This document shows, piece after piece, positions 24,985 to 34,004 of a DNA stretch of 64,000 nt. Source of the DNA: Halonotius sp046719765 (GTDB taxonomy: Archaea; Halobacteriota; Halobacteria; Halobacteriales; Haloferacaceae). The DNA is taken from assembly GCF_046719765.1 (NCBI RefSeq), contig NZ_JABEBY010000007.1, forward strand, positions 62,001 to 126,000. Direction: 5' to 3'. The position numbers and the translations under genes are program-made. A model generated the notes under the pieces. It saw only the letters and a list, made by a program, of their open reading frames with translations. It had not been told where the DNA came from and did no database searches. How positions within the stretch are numbered: the stretch's first letter is position 1; every line of letters starts with the position of its first letter.

Positions 24985-25316
24985 GGCTGTTGGCCGACGA
25001 ACACGTCCCGACAGCGTTTGTGTCGGCCCTCGATGGCGAAGGCCACGATGTCGCTGTCGTCGGCAACGAACTCCCGCTGAGTGCTGACGACAAGGTGCTA
25101 CTTGAGTACGCCCGCGAGACGAATCGCGCGATTCTCAGCCAAGACACCGACTTCCGTGGGGCCGACCCAGAACTGAAGGGTGAGCCGTTTCTCGGCGTCC
25201 TCGCGTGTGATCCAACTGCCTCACCTGGTGAGATTGCTACTGCCGTCAGGCGAATCGATGCCGTCACGGACGACCTCTCAGAAACGGTGCTATATGTGCC
25301 GGGCGAGTGGCTCTGA
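24981..25316 (+). CDS. DUF5615 PIN-like toxin
   Basis: A 111-residue protein of the Mut7-C/DUF5615 PIN-like type. Acidic residues of the nuclease site are visible in LLADEHVP, LSQDTDFRG and the ADPE stretch. It is coupled to the DUF433 gene by an ATGA overlap and so forms a second toxin-antitoxin pair beside the vapBC-like one. It ends 12 nt from the stop of the convergent helicase gene. Confidence 0.87.
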   Translation: MRLLADEHVPTAFVSALDGEGHDVAVVGNELPLSADDKVLLEYARETNRAILSQDTDFRGADPELKGEPFLGVLACDPTASPGEIATAVRRIDAVTDDLSETVLYVPGEWL

Positions 25317-25328
25317 GGAACAAACCGA

Positions 25329-27665
25329 CTACTCCACCGTCACCGACCGACTCGCCCGCACCGGCGGCAACGGCAGATCAGGGAACGTCACCTCGACGGT
25401 GAACTCCAGATCCTCATCGGCTCCGAAAACGCCGACCGGAACCGCCGTCTCGTCGCTCAAATAACACCGCTTTTCGTTCATCTCGACGCCGTTGACCGTC
25501 ACGCGAACCCCGACAGCCGCGCTGCCGGCGGTCGTCCGCACCGTGATTTCGCACATTTCGTTGTCGCCGCGGCCAATGGTGGTCGGGAACTCACCCCACT
25601 CAACGGAGATCCGTGGCAACTCGCTGGCCGCATCGACGACACGTTCAGCGACGCCAGCCGTGAGACCAGCGCGCGTGAGTTCATCGACGCCGGCCGCAAC
25701 GATCTCGCCGGGTGTCGTCAGCCCGCCAGTAGCGAGGGTTTCGGCTCGGCCCGCGCCGACACCGTCGATGGCGGTGAGACCGACTGCTTCGCGGGAGACA
25801 CCGTGTTCGACGCGGGCTTCGATCCGGCGAACGAGGTTGGCGGCTCGGGGGCCAGCAAACCGGTCGGCGAAGGCGTGGAGTGCGGCGAGCAGGCGCAGGG
25901 CATTCTGCTTGATCACCCACGCGTCACTGCGAAGCCCCGAGGGCACCCGATCGTCCATGCTCGCCTGCAAGATAGCGAGAACTTTCCGGTGGCCGTTTTC
26001 GAGGTCGGTATCGGTGTCGCCGAGCACCTCGTCGATGGCATCGGTTTCGGCCTGCCGCGCGGAGACGCTGTCGAACTCCTCGGCGCGGGCGACGGCGTCG
26101 AGGACGGCATCGACCGAGAGGCGATCGCGCTCAACGAGATCGGCAAACCGGACGGCCGTCGACAACCGAAGGTAGAAGTTCGACGCCAGCCGGCCGAGTT
26201 GGGTTCCCTCGACGCCGAGATCGCTGTCGGTGTCGACGAAGCCGCGGTCGACGAGCGTTTCCAGCGTCGACCGCACCCGCTCGCGGAGCCCCTCGGGATC
26301 GTAGGCGTCGGGATCGGCGTGGGCGCGCTGGTAGTAGAACGTGGTTTCGAGCCAACTCATCACGTCGTCGAGATCACGGATCGTGCCAAGGGCGATCTCG
26401 GCGTTGAGATGGGCGTCGAGATCGTCGGCCAACCGGGACTCGATCTCCTTGCCCTCTCTGAGCAGTCGCCGATATTTGTCGGCGTCCTCGCGGTCGCAGA
26501 TCACCCAGCCGTAGCCCACGTCGTCGTACTCCGGGCGGCCGGCGCGGCCGAGCATTTGAAGGATATCGAGCGGGCTGATGTCGACCTCGCCTTCCAGCGG
26601 ATCGTGATATTTGGTATCGCGGATCACGACACAGCGGGCCGGGAGGTTGACGCCCCACGCCAGCGTCGAAGTGGAGAAGAGCAGCTGAATCTTGCCGTCC
26701 TTGAACCACTCCTCGATCTTGTTGCGGTCGTCCTTGGCGAGGCCAGCATGGTGGAAGGCGACGCCGTCGGGAGCACCTTTCCGGAGGCTGTCGTTGTTGA
26801 GGTCTGTGGCGTCGTTGTGGAAATCGTAGTCGCCGCGGGCTCCCATCGGGATGTCGCGGTCGGCGACCTCGTCGCGGGCTTTCGCGGCCGCCCGTACCGC
26901 GTCCTGTCTGGATGAGACGAAAACGATGGCCTGACCATCTTCGCGGAGGTGCGGCTCAACCTTATCGAGGGCGGCGTAGAGCCGGCGGTATTTGTCGGCG
27001 AAGGCGTTGTCCCCATGGCTGTAGGTCTGCACATCGGTGTGGAGTTCGACCGGGCGGTACTCCTCGCCGAACTCGAAGGTCGCTTCCGGCGGGGCGTCGA
27101 GCCAGCCGGCCACGTCCTCGATGTTCGGCATCGTCGCCGACAGCGCGACGATCCGCGGCGCGCAGAGCCGCCGGAGCCGCGAGATCGTCACCTCAAGAAC
27201 GCCGCCGCGGCCCTCCGAATCCAGCAAGTGAACCTCGTCGATGACGACGCAGTCAACATCAGTAATAAACGAATACCGCGGCGAGTCGTGTTTGCGCGTC
27301 GCCGAGTCCGTTTTTTCGGGCGTCATCACGAGGATATCGGCGCGTTCGGCGCGGCGGGGGTTGAGATCCCGCTCGCCGGTGACGACGTAGACGGAGTAGC
27401 CGAGCTCCTCGAAGCGATCCCACTCAGCTTCCTTCTCGTTGGTGAGCGCGCGCATCGGAGCCATGAACAGCGCGGTGCCGCCGTCCCGGAGGCAGCGACA
27501 GATCGCCAGCTCGGCCAGCGCGGTTTTGCCGGCGGCGGTCGGCGCGCTGGCGACGACGTTGTCGTCGGTCTCTAAGATGACCGGCAGTGCCTCCCGCTGC
27601 ATCCGGTTGAACTCCTCGAAGCCGAAGGCGTCGGCGAACTCCGGGATCGCCTCGGCGACCTTCAC
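25329..27665 (-). CDS. Hel308/Ski2-like DEAD/DEAH-box DNA helicase
   Basis: A 778-residue superfamily 2 helicase. Motif I is SAPTAAGKT near residue 40, motif II DEVHLLD, motif III SATMPN, and motif VI QMLGRAGRPE; the winged-helix and ratchet domains follow. A helix-hairpin-helix pair appears near residue 630 (LTAIDGVGAGRAETLA). The last 90 residues form an extra beta-rich domain not usual for Hel308. Hel308 acts on stalled forks; this protein may be a second paralogue (Hel308b type). The start is at 27665. Confidence 0.85.
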   Translation of the reverse strand: MKVAEAIPEFADAFGFEEFNRMQREALPVILETDDNVVASAPTAAGKTALAELAICRCLRDGGTALFMAPMRALTNEKEAEWDRFEELGYSVYVVTGERDLNPRRAERADILVMTPEKTDSATRKHDSPRYSFITDVDCVVIDEVHLLDSEGRGGVLEVTISRLRRLCAPRIVALSATMPNIEDVAGWLDAPPEATFEFGEEYRPVELHTDVQTYSHGDNAFADKYRRLYAALDKVEPHLREDGQAIVFVSSRQDAVRAAAKARDEVADRDIPMGARGDYDFHNDATDLNNDSLRKGAPDGVAFHHAGLAKDDRNKIEEWFKDGKIQLLFSTSTLAWGVNLPARCVVIRDTKYHDPLEGEVDISPLDILQMLGRAGRPEYDDVGYGWVICDREDADKYRRLLREGKEIESRLADDLDAHLNAEIALGTIRDLDDVMSWLETTFYYQRAHADPDAYDPEGLRERVRSTLETLVDRGFVDTDSDLGVEGTQLGRLASNFYLRLSTAVRFADLVERDRLSVDAVLDAVARAEEFDSVSARQAETDAIDEVLGDTDTDLENGHRKVLAILQASMDDRVPSGLRSDAWVIKQNALRLLAALHAFADRFAGPRAANLVRRIEARVEHGVSREAVGLTAIDGVGAGRAETLATGGLTTPGEIVAAGVDELTRAGLTAGVAERVVDAASELPRISVEWGEFPTTIGRGDNEMCEITVRTTAGSAAVGVRVTVNGVEMNEKRCYLSDETAVPVGVFGADEDLEFTVEVTFPDLPLPPVRASRSVTVE

Positions 27666-27789
27666 GGCGACTCACCGGCGGGATGCCTCATTGCATGGTG
27701 TCGGGGGTTGGGCGATGAAAGGCGTTTCCTTCGGCCCCGGTTCGACTGGAGATTTGGCTGCGGGTACAGCACAGCGTGGCGAGACAGCG

Positions 27790-28383
27790 CTAGCCGAGAT
27801 GGCGGTCGATGACGGCTTTGGCCTCTTGGCCAGCTTGTTTCCAGCCGTAGCCTGACTCATAGACGTGGCGTTTGCTCTCGACGAGTTCCTCCGGGGATGA
27901 TTCCGCGAAGCCGCCGCGATCCCACGCGCCGGACTCCCGGAGCCACGTGACGACATTGTCCTTCGTTTCGGGCCACGAGAGATCGACCATCTCGTACCAC
28001 GCGATCATCGCAAAGACCGCGTTGTCGTGACAGCCCGGCACCGAGCCGTGTTCGTAGATCGTTGCCATCGGCTCGATTGAGGGTTCCGAAACCTGCTCGG
28101 CGTACTCGGCGGCCGTCAGCAGCCGGAGGGTGCCATCATCAGCCTGCTCGATCCGGTTGAGCGATTTGAGCGTCGCCAACGCGGCGGTATGGAGGTCACG
28201 CCACTCGCTGTCGACCGACGATCGAAGCTCCTCCTCGGTTAGCTCCTCGGCGGTCAGAACGGCAAGACAATCGATGTAAGCCTTCTCGATGGTTGGCCAC
28301 GGGGTACCCTCAAACCGGCAGTCGGGATCATGGAGGCTGTTGGTCGTCCGACAGCCGGGACAGGGGTAGCTGAAACGCGGCAC
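27790..28383 (-). CDS. Haloarchaeal protein with N-terminal zinc knuckle
   Basis: A 197-residue acidic protein. A CPGC...HDPDC cluster near residues 8-22 could bind zinc. The rest is mostly helical with conserved-looking segments GSVPGCHDNAVFAMIAWYEM and GYGWKQAGQEA. I do not recognise a characterised family; it belongs to a haloarchaeal conserved group. It precedes the helicase on the same strand after about 125 bp and diverges from priL. Confidence 0.65.
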   Translation of the reverse strand: MPRFSYPCPGCRTTNSLHDPDCRFEGTPWPTIEKAYIDCLAVLTAEELTEEELRSSVDSEWRDLHTAALATLKSLNRIEQADDGTLRLLTAAEYAEQVSEPSIEPMATIYEHGSVPGCHDNAVFAMIAWYEMVDLSWPETKDNVVTWLRESGAWDRGGFAESSPEELVESKRHVYESGYGWKQAGQEAKAVIDRHLG

Positions 28384-28498
28384 GATCGATAGTTCGGCGC
28401 GCGGTGATTATAGTTTACGTCACCGAGGACGGTGCCGCGGACGGGGCGACGCCGCTGACCGTCGGGCTTATTCACCCCGCTTGTGAAGACGGCGTACG

Positions 28499-29614
28499 AT
28501 GGCGATCACCCCCCGAGACGCCCGGTATCCGTTTCTCGCTGCGGCCCGAGAGACTGTCACGGAGACGGGTGTCGATCTGGGCACGCTTGTCGCCAACGAC
28601 GAGCCGGCTGTCGATCGCGGCCGCGAGCGGGTTGAACGCGCGCTGTTGGCCGGCCGTGTCGACGCCGAAACGCCGGATGAGTGGCGGCTTGAAGACGAGC
28701 TGTTGTCGTATCCGATCGCCCGCATCCTCGTGTCCTTGCTCGACTCACCGGCAGCCGTCGAGAAGTACGCCGCCGCGGAGGCCAAAACCGCGATCGAGCG
28801 GGTGAAAGACGATCTTGACACCGCCGGCAGCGAACTCCGGAGTACGCCAGACGCCAGCCTCGATCGGGCGACGCTGATCGCCGAACTCGGACTCGAGGGG
28901 GCGATCACGCCGGAAGCCGACACGCCACAGCCGGCGGCCGCCCCGGAGTGGTTTTGGATCGAGGTGGGAACGTATCTCGATCTCGCAACCGGGCTCGGCG
29001 ACGACTGGCGGCTGGTCAACCGCGAACTCAGCGACGGGCAGGTGCGTGTCGACCGCGAAGAGCTGTTTCGGCTGCTGCGGGCGGCGATCCGGCGGCGAGT
29101 CGCCGAGGGACTGCCGTTCGAGGGCCTCAACGAGGACGAAGGTATCGCCGCCGAGTTGGAGGCCGAACTCACGGAACTGCGACGGCTGCTGTCGGAGCGC
29201 ACCACGGTCGGCGAGATCGATTTTGTCGCCCGCGAGTTGTTCCCGCCGTGTATCGAGAACCTGTTGCAGAAGGCCGAAGACGGGATCGAACTCGAAGCCA
29301 TCGAGCAGTTCACGCTGATGGCGTTTCTCACCGGGATCGGGATGGACGCCGACGAGATCGTCGCCTTCTGTGGGGAATCCTCGCTTGATCCCAAGGGGAT
29401 TCGCTACCAGATCGAGTATCTGCAGGCCGACCGTGGAACGCAGTACCCGCCGCCGTCGTGTGAAACCCTGAGCACGTACGGGATCTGCCACAACGAGGAC
29501 GACCACTGGAAGGTCGCCGGCCATCCGCTGGCATACTACCAACACCAACTGGAGGCGACCGACGACGACCTCGTCGACTGGCGAGAGCAAGCAGCAGTGG
29601 ACGACAGCGAGTGA
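28499..29614 (+). CDS. priL: DNA primase large subunit
   Basis: Regulatory subunit of the archaeal/eukaryotic primase, which with PriS makes RNA primers. The 371-residue protein starts ITPRDARYPFLAAARETV and has the C-terminal iron-sulfur domain with four spaced cysteines: FPPCIENLL, AFCGES, PPSCETLSTYGICHN. Those four would hold the 4Fe-4S cluster. priS is not in the window. A TTATTC element about 30 nt upstream could act as the TATA box. It is convergent with a small membrane protein gene. Confidence 0.93.
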   Translation: MAITPRDARYPFLAAARETVTETGVDLGTLVANDEPAVDRGRERVERALLAGRVDAETPDEWRLEDELLSYPIARILVSLLDSPAAVEKYAAAEAKTAIERVKDDLDTAGSELRSTPDASLDRATLIAELGLEGAITPEADTPQPAAAPEWFWIEVGTYLDLATGLGDDWRLVNRELSDGQVRVDREELFRLLRAAIRRRVAEGLPFEGLNEDEGIAAELEAELTELRRLLSERTTVGEIDFVARELFPPCIENLLQKAEDGIELEAIEQFTLMAFLTGIGMDADEIVAFCGESSLDPKGIRYQIEYLQADRGTQYPPPSCETLSTYGICHNEDDHWKVAGHPLAYYQHQLEATDDDLVDWREQAAVDDSE

Positions 29615-29627
29615 GAAATCAAACGGA

Positions 29628-29837
29628 TCAGTCGCCGGCGCGGGCAAGGCCGAAGCCGACGGCAGCCATCAACAGAATAAACCCGGCGAGTGCGCCGACG
29701 AGTGCGAAGCCACCGGTCGGATCGAAGCCGTCGGTGCCGTTGAACACGACGCCGATAGCGACAAGACTCACGAGGAACAGCCCGACGGCAAACAGCGACG
29801 CAACGATCTGCCGGCGGAGTTCCGCGTCGATTTCCAT
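29628..29837 (-). CDS. Small two-helix membrane protein
   Basis: A 69-residue protein beginning MEIDAELRRQIVASLFAVGL, with two hydrophobic helices (about 10-30 and 43-66) separated by a DGFDPTGG loop. It is widespread in haloarchaea to my knowledge but of unknown function. It lies between the convergent priL and the hjc gene. Confidence 0.65.
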   Translation of the reverse strand: MEIDAELRRQIVASLFAVGLFLVSLVAIGVVFNGTDGFDPTGGFALVGALAGFILLMAAVGFGLARAGD

Positions 29838-29920
29838 ACCTCGGGTTCTGTAGGCCGGCGCAAAAGGGCTTCGAAACCGCCGACGGCAGCGGCCGCAGCG
29901 GTCGGTTCGGCGTCGGGCGA

Positions 29921-30343
29921 TCAGAGGTCGTCAAGCGTCGTCCGCTCGCTGTGGCCGACGAGTTCCTCGAAATCGGTGCCATCGGCGAGGGCGGTCTCCT
30001 TTTTGACGCGGTAGTTGCCGCCGTCGGTCGTATAGAGATCGCCCGGATGGAAGAAATACCAGTCCTCCCGATCAAAGCGGACGGCGATGCGCGCCTTCGC
30101 GCCGAAGTTCTGGGCGAAGTAGATCAGGGCTTCAACCTCCTCGCCGGAGAGATAGATCGGGTCGCCGCTGGAGGATTTGGCTTCGATGGCGTAAAATCGG
30201 CCGTCGTCGCCGGCCAACACATCCGGGAGGTCGCGGTCGGTGGCACTGCCGCTGGCCGGCGCGCGCATGACCGCAAAGCCGGCCTCGTCAAGACGGTTGA
30301 CCAACTCGCGTTCGCGGCGGTCGCCCTTGCGGTTGGCACTCAT
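29921..30343 (-). CDS. hjc: Holliday junction resolvase Hjc
   Basis: A 140-residue PD-(D/E)xK nuclease that cuts four-way junctions symmetrically. The catalytic residues appear as Glu in RRERELVNRL, Asp in DLPDVL and the ExK pair in AIEAKSSSG, in the order and spacing of Hjc. The C-terminus is a short acidic tail. With priL and the Hel308-like helicase nearby, the locus groups replication and repair genes, though they are not one operon. Confidence 0.93.
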   Translation of the reverse strand: MSANRKGDRRERELVNRLDEAGFAVMRAPASGSATDRDLPDVLAGDDGRFYAIEAKSSSGDPIYLSGEEVEALIYFAQNFGAKARIAVRFDREDWYFFHPGDLYTTDGGNYRVKKETALADGTDFEELVGHSERTTLDDL

Positions 30344-30434
30344 GAGTGGCGGTCGGCAGTCGTCGCCGGCAGTCGTCGAGGACGGTGCATACGCAGGAAT
30401 GAGCGGGGACGGGCAAAAGGATACGGCCGCCAGC

Positions 30435-30662
30435 TCACGGCTCGTCAGAGTCCTCGGTTGACCCCGTGCTACTCCCGATAGCGTTTTCGCTCAGCTTCTC
30501 GGCAACATCGCCGGCAGCGAGGCTCGTCGATCCAACGTAGATCAGCGGAAGGGAGACAAGCATCACGAGATCACCGAGCAGTCGCCCTTGGATCATCCCC
30601 ATATATGCGCCGACAATCACGCAGATGGCGGCCAGCCCGAGGTATGCCCAACCGACATTCAT
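30435..30662 (-). CDS. Small membrane protein
   Basis: A 75-residue protein with two hydrophobic helices (about residues 3-26 and 30-50) and an acidic, serine-rich C-terminus. No family recognised. It lies 43 nt upstream of ahcY, which is on the same strand, and may be transcribed with it. Confidence 0.6.
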   Translation of the reverse strand: MNVGWAYLGLAAICVIVGAYMGMIQGRLLGDLVMLVSLPLIYVGSTSLAAGDVAEKLSENAIGSSTGSTEDSDEP

Positions 30663-30705
30663 ACCCGTAGTGCTCCGGGCGAGGTGAAAAGTACGACGGT
30701 TCCGG

Positions 30706-31995
30706 CTACGTTCCGTGATCCCAGCTATCGAGGTATTCTCTCTGTTCGTCGCTCAGCGAGTCGTGGGCGACACCCTCGGCGCCGAGTTTGATCTCAGCGA
30801 TTTCCCGATCGAGGTCGTCCGGCACGTCGTGGACACCCGCCTCGTAGGCGTCGCCGTTGGCGGCGAGTTCGCGGACACAGACCGCCTGGACGCCGAAGCT
30901 CTGATCCATGACTTCGACCGGATGGCCGAGCGCGATGGGTGCGGCGAGGTTGACGAGTCGGCCCTCCGCCAGCACGTTGAGCCGGCGGCCGTCGGGCATC
31001 TCGTAGGCTTGGACACCATCTCTGGCTTCGTAGTTGTCGACGGCCTTCTCTTCGAGTGCAACGAGGTCGATCTCGATGTCGAAGTGACCCGCGTTCGCCA
31101 GCAAAACACCGTCGGGCATCACGTCGAAATGCTCGTCGACGACGACATCGCGGTTGCCGGTGGTCGTCAGGATGAGGTCGGCCTCGGCGGCGGCCTCTTC
31201 CATCGGTTTCACGTCGTAGCCTTCCATGTGGGCTTCGAGGGCTTTCCGGGGGTCGACCTCGGTGACGACGACGTTCGCGTTCTGGCCCGCGGCTTTCTTG
31301 GCGACGCCTTTCCCGCAGTAGCCGTAGCCGGCGACGACGACGTTCTTGCCAGCGAACGAGAGGTTCGTCGTCATCGCAATCGTCGCCAGCGAGGACTCGC
31401 CGGTGCCGTGGACATTATCAAAGAGCGTCTTCATCGGCGTGTCGTTGACCGCGAAGACCGGGTATTCGAGCGCGCCGTCGTCGTCCATCGCCCGCAGGCG
31501 GTGGACGCCGGTCGTCGTCTCCTCGCAGCCGCCGACGATGGTGTCGATGAGTTCCGGGTGATCCTCGTGGATCGCCGCGATCATGTCCATCCCGTCGTCG
31601 ACGGTGATCGTCGGCTCGTGGTCGATGACGGCATCGATGGCCGCATAATAGTCCTCGTCGTCGACGCCCCGGACGGCGTAGGAGGTGATGTTCTCGTGGG
31701 CGTCGAGGGCCGCGCTCACGTCGTCGTGCGTCGATAGCGGGTTGCAGCCGGTGATCGCTACTTCCGCGCCGCCAAGAGCCAAGAGTTCGACGAGGTTGGC
31801 CGTCTTGGCTTCGACGTGCATCGCCATCCCGACCGTCTCGCCGGCGAGCGGCTGGTTGGCTTCGAACTCCTCGCGGAGCGACTGGAGGATGGGCATATGC
31901 TGGAGTGCCCAGTCCATCTTGCGGCGGCCCTCGGTTGCCGCGTCCTCGGGGTCGTCGAGGTGGGACGCGACCGGTGGATACGCTGATGTGCTCAT
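30706..31995 (-). CDS. ahcY: Adenosylhomocysteinase (SAH hydrolase)
   Basis: Reversibly cleaves S-adenosylhomocysteine to adenosine and homocysteine, removing the product inhibitor of methyltransferases. The 429-residue protein has substrate-site segments GMAMHVEAKTANLVELL and ITGCNPLSTHDDV, and an NAD-binding VVAGYGYCGKGVAKKA loop; NAD is used catalytically. It follows, after 79 nt, an MTA/SAH deaminase gene on the same strand, which would use the same substrate by another route. Confidence 0.96.
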   Translation of the reverse strand: MSTSAYPPVASHLDDPEDAATEGRRKMDWALQHMPILQSLREEFEANQPLAGETVGMAMHVEAKTANLVELLALGGAEVAITGCNPLSTHDDVSAALDAHENITSYAVRGVDDEDYYAAIDAVIDHEPTITVDDGMDMIAAIHEDHPELIDTIVGGCEETTTGVHRLRAMDDDGALEYPVFAVNDTPMKTLFDNVHGTGESSLATIAMTTNLSFAGKNVVVAGYGYCGKGVAKKAAGQNANVVVTEVDPRKALEAHMEGYDVKPMEEAAAEADLILTTTGNRDVVVDEHFDVMPDGVLLANAGHFDIEIDLVALEEKAVDNYEARDGVQAYEMPDGRRLNVLAEGRLVNLAAPIALGHPVEVMDQSFGVQAVCVRELAANGDAYEAGVHDVPDDLDREIAEIKLGAEGVAHDSLSDEQREYLDSWDHGT

Positions 31996-32074
31996 ACGCG
32001 TTCATCACGTCAGGCGGTGAAAACGGTACCGAAGACGGCGACGCTGGGCCAGCGGGTTACTCGGCGCGAACGAA

Positions 32075-33382
32075 TTACTCGGCGCGCGCAACGAGGTCGG
32101 CGGCGTGCTCGCTCGCCCGCTCGCGGATCGCCGCCTCGTCCAGCGTCCGAACCTCGCGGTCTTCCATCAGGATCTCGCCGTCACAGATCGTGTGTCGCAC
32201 GTCCGAGCCGCGAACCGCGTAGGCCAGGTGGCTCACGTAGTCGTGAACCGGTGTGAGGTGGGGGGCGTCGAAATCGACGACCGCGATATCGGCCGTCCCG
32301 CCGGCTTCGAGTCGACCGACAGGCAAGCCGATGGCCGCTGCGCTGCCCTCAGTTGCCATGCGCACCGCGGACTCGGCGGCGACATCGCGGGCGTCGCCAC
32401 GGGCGAGTTTGCCGAGCATAGCCGCATCCCGAATTTCGTCGAACAGATCGAGATCGTTGTTCGAGGCCGCGCCGTCAGTTCCGAGGCCGACGTTCACGCC
32501 CGCGTCGAGCATCTCCTGTATGGGGGCGATCCCGCTTGCGAGTTTCATGTTCGAGGCCGGGCAGTGGATCACGCTCGCGCCCGTCTCGGCCAGCAGCTCG
32601 ATTTCGGTCTCGTCGACGTGAACGCAGTGGGCGAGGAAGTCGTCGTCGGTGAGCATTCCGAGGTCGTCGGCGTATTCGAGCGGGCGGACGCCGTGGTCGT
32701 CGACGATTGGCTCGACCTCGTTTTCCGTCTCGTTGGCGTGGAAATGCAGCGGGACGCCGGCCTCGCGGGCCTGCGGGACGAACTCCTCCAGATACTCGGT
32801 CTCAACGGTCGTCAGCGAGTGTGGCATCAACGCCGTGGTGATCCGGCCGTCGGCCGCGCCATCGAACTCGCGGGCGATGTCGAGGCCTTCCTGTGCGTCG
32901 GCGCGGGCGGCCTCGTCGTCCTTGCCGACGCTGATGAAGGCGTGACAGAGGTTCGCGCGAAGGCCCGATGCTTCGGTTGCGGCGGCGATTTCGGGGACTT
33001 CGAAGTAGCTGTCGGCGAAGCTAGTGATCCCGTTTTTGATGAACTCGACGAGGCCGAGTTCGGTGCCGACGCGGATATCCGCCGGCGTCAACTCGGCTTC
33101 GACCGGCCAGATGTCCTCTTGGAGCCATGCGTCGAGCGGCTTGTCGTCGGCGTAGCCGCGCAGCAGCGTCATGGCGACGTGCGTGTGGGCGTTGACGAGC
33201 CCCGGCATCACTAGCGAGTCGGTCGCATCCAGCGTTTCGTCGCCATCAAGGTCGTCATCGACATCGAGCACCACGCCGGCCTGGCGGTCGATCAGTACGT
33301 CGGCCTCGCGTACCTCGAAGTCGGGCGTGAGGACATGGCCGCCCTCGATCACGACGGTGTCGTCGAATGCCGTCTCGGTCAT
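32075..33382 (-). CDS. mtaD: 5-methylthioadenosine/S-adenosylhomocysteine deaminase
   Basis: A 435-residue amidohydrolase of the MtaD/SsnA group. The metal site shows NAHTHVAMTLLRGYADD near residue 65, HFHANET, AHCVHVDETE and the C-terminal LGTDGAASNNDLDLF. Substrates of the family are MTA, SAH and 5-deoxyadenosine. Placed directly before ahcY, it likely deaminates SAH or related nucleosides produced by SAM chemistry. The start ATG is at 33382; a 103-bp gap separates it from the divergent HTH gene. Confidence 0.88.
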   Translation of the reverse strand: MTETAFDDTVVIEGGHVLTPDFEVREADVLIDRQAGVVLDVDDDLDGDETLDATDSLVMPGLVNAHTHVAMTLLRGYADDKPLDAWLQEDIWPVEAELTPADIRVGTELGLVEFIKNGITSFADSYFEVPEIAAATEASGLRANLCHAFISVGKDDEAARADAQEGLDIAREFDGAADGRITTALMPHSLTTVETEYLEEFVPQAREAGVPLHFHANETENEVEPIVDDHGVRPLEYADDLGMLTDDDFLAHCVHVDETEIELLAETGASVIHCPASNMKLASGIAPIQEMLDAGVNVGLGTDGAASNNDLDLFDEIRDAAMLGKLARGDARDVAAESAVRMATEGSAAAIGLPVGRLEAGGTADIAVVDFDAPHLTPVHDYVSHLAYAVRGSDVRHTICDGEILMEDREVRTLDEAAIRERASEHAADLVARAE

Positions 33383-33453
33383 ACCGGCGATTGTGCCGCG
33401 GGTCTCTTAATCGGGGCGGGTTGGCAGCGATGGAGAAATAAATCTGTAACAAA

Positions 33454-33462
33454 GAATTATAT
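33454..33462 (+). promoter_or_regulatory. TATA box of the HTH/TumE-like operon
   Basis: AATTATATC ends 23 nt before the ATG at 33486, as for a leaderless transcript. Confidence 0.5.
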
Positions 33463-33485
33463 CCTCGCGGGCAGTACCATCAGCC

Positions 33486-34004
33486 ATGAGCGACAGTGAG
33501 GACGCGCCACCACCGTTCGAAAACCCGTTCGATACGGCGCGGTCAGCCGAGGAGCGTGTGTACGATACCGTCCTCCAGACACGGCAGCCGAAAACGGCCA
33601 AAGACATGGCCAACGCCGCCGACTGTGATCCCAAGACCGCACGGAAGTATCTGGAGTGGTTCTCGAAGCTCGGCGTCGTGACCGAACACGACGGCGAACC
33701 ACCGACCTACGAGCGTAATGACCGATATTTCGAGTGGCGGCGCATCAACGAACTGGCGAGCAAACCGGCTGCAGAGTTACAATCGCAAGTCCAGTCGCTG
33801 ATCGAACGAATCGAAACGTACGAACAGCGGTACGACGCGGACGATCCGAGCGAAGTGGATGCGTTGGCCCCGCCGGATGATATCTCGACGGAAACCGCAT
33901 TCGCAGAACTGACCGACTGGCAAACAGCGCGCTCGGAACTCCAGCGACACGAACAGGCCCGACGCCTCCAAGCGGGCGATTCGAGCCCGCCGGTTCGGCA
34001 ATGA
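33486..34004 (+). CDS. Winged-helix regulator, probable antitoxin partner (DUF7342-like)
   Basis: A 172-residue protein with an HTH domain in residues 20-75 (TAKDMANAADCDPKTARKYL is the helix-turn-helix), a connecting YERNDRYFEWRRINEL strand region and a C-terminal acidic coiled coil. It overlaps the following gene by 4 nt. This HTH plus small-protein arrangement is common in haloarchaea and behaves like a toxin-antitoxin locus; the DUF7342 assignment is from memory. Likely binds its own promoter. Confidence 0.75.
   Translation: MSDSEDAPPPFENPFDTARSAEERVYDTVLQTRQPKTAKDMANAADCDPKTARKYLEWFSKLGVVTEHDGEPPTYERNDRYFEWRRINELASKPAAELQSQVQSLIERIETYEQRYDADDPSEVDALAPPDDISTETAFAELTDWQTARSELQRHEQARRLQAGDSSPPVRQ

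Noticed and set aside
24292..25316. Possible CRISPR or mobile element around the TA modules
   Set aside because: No regularly spaced repeats, transposase or integrase gene, and no terminal repeats seen.
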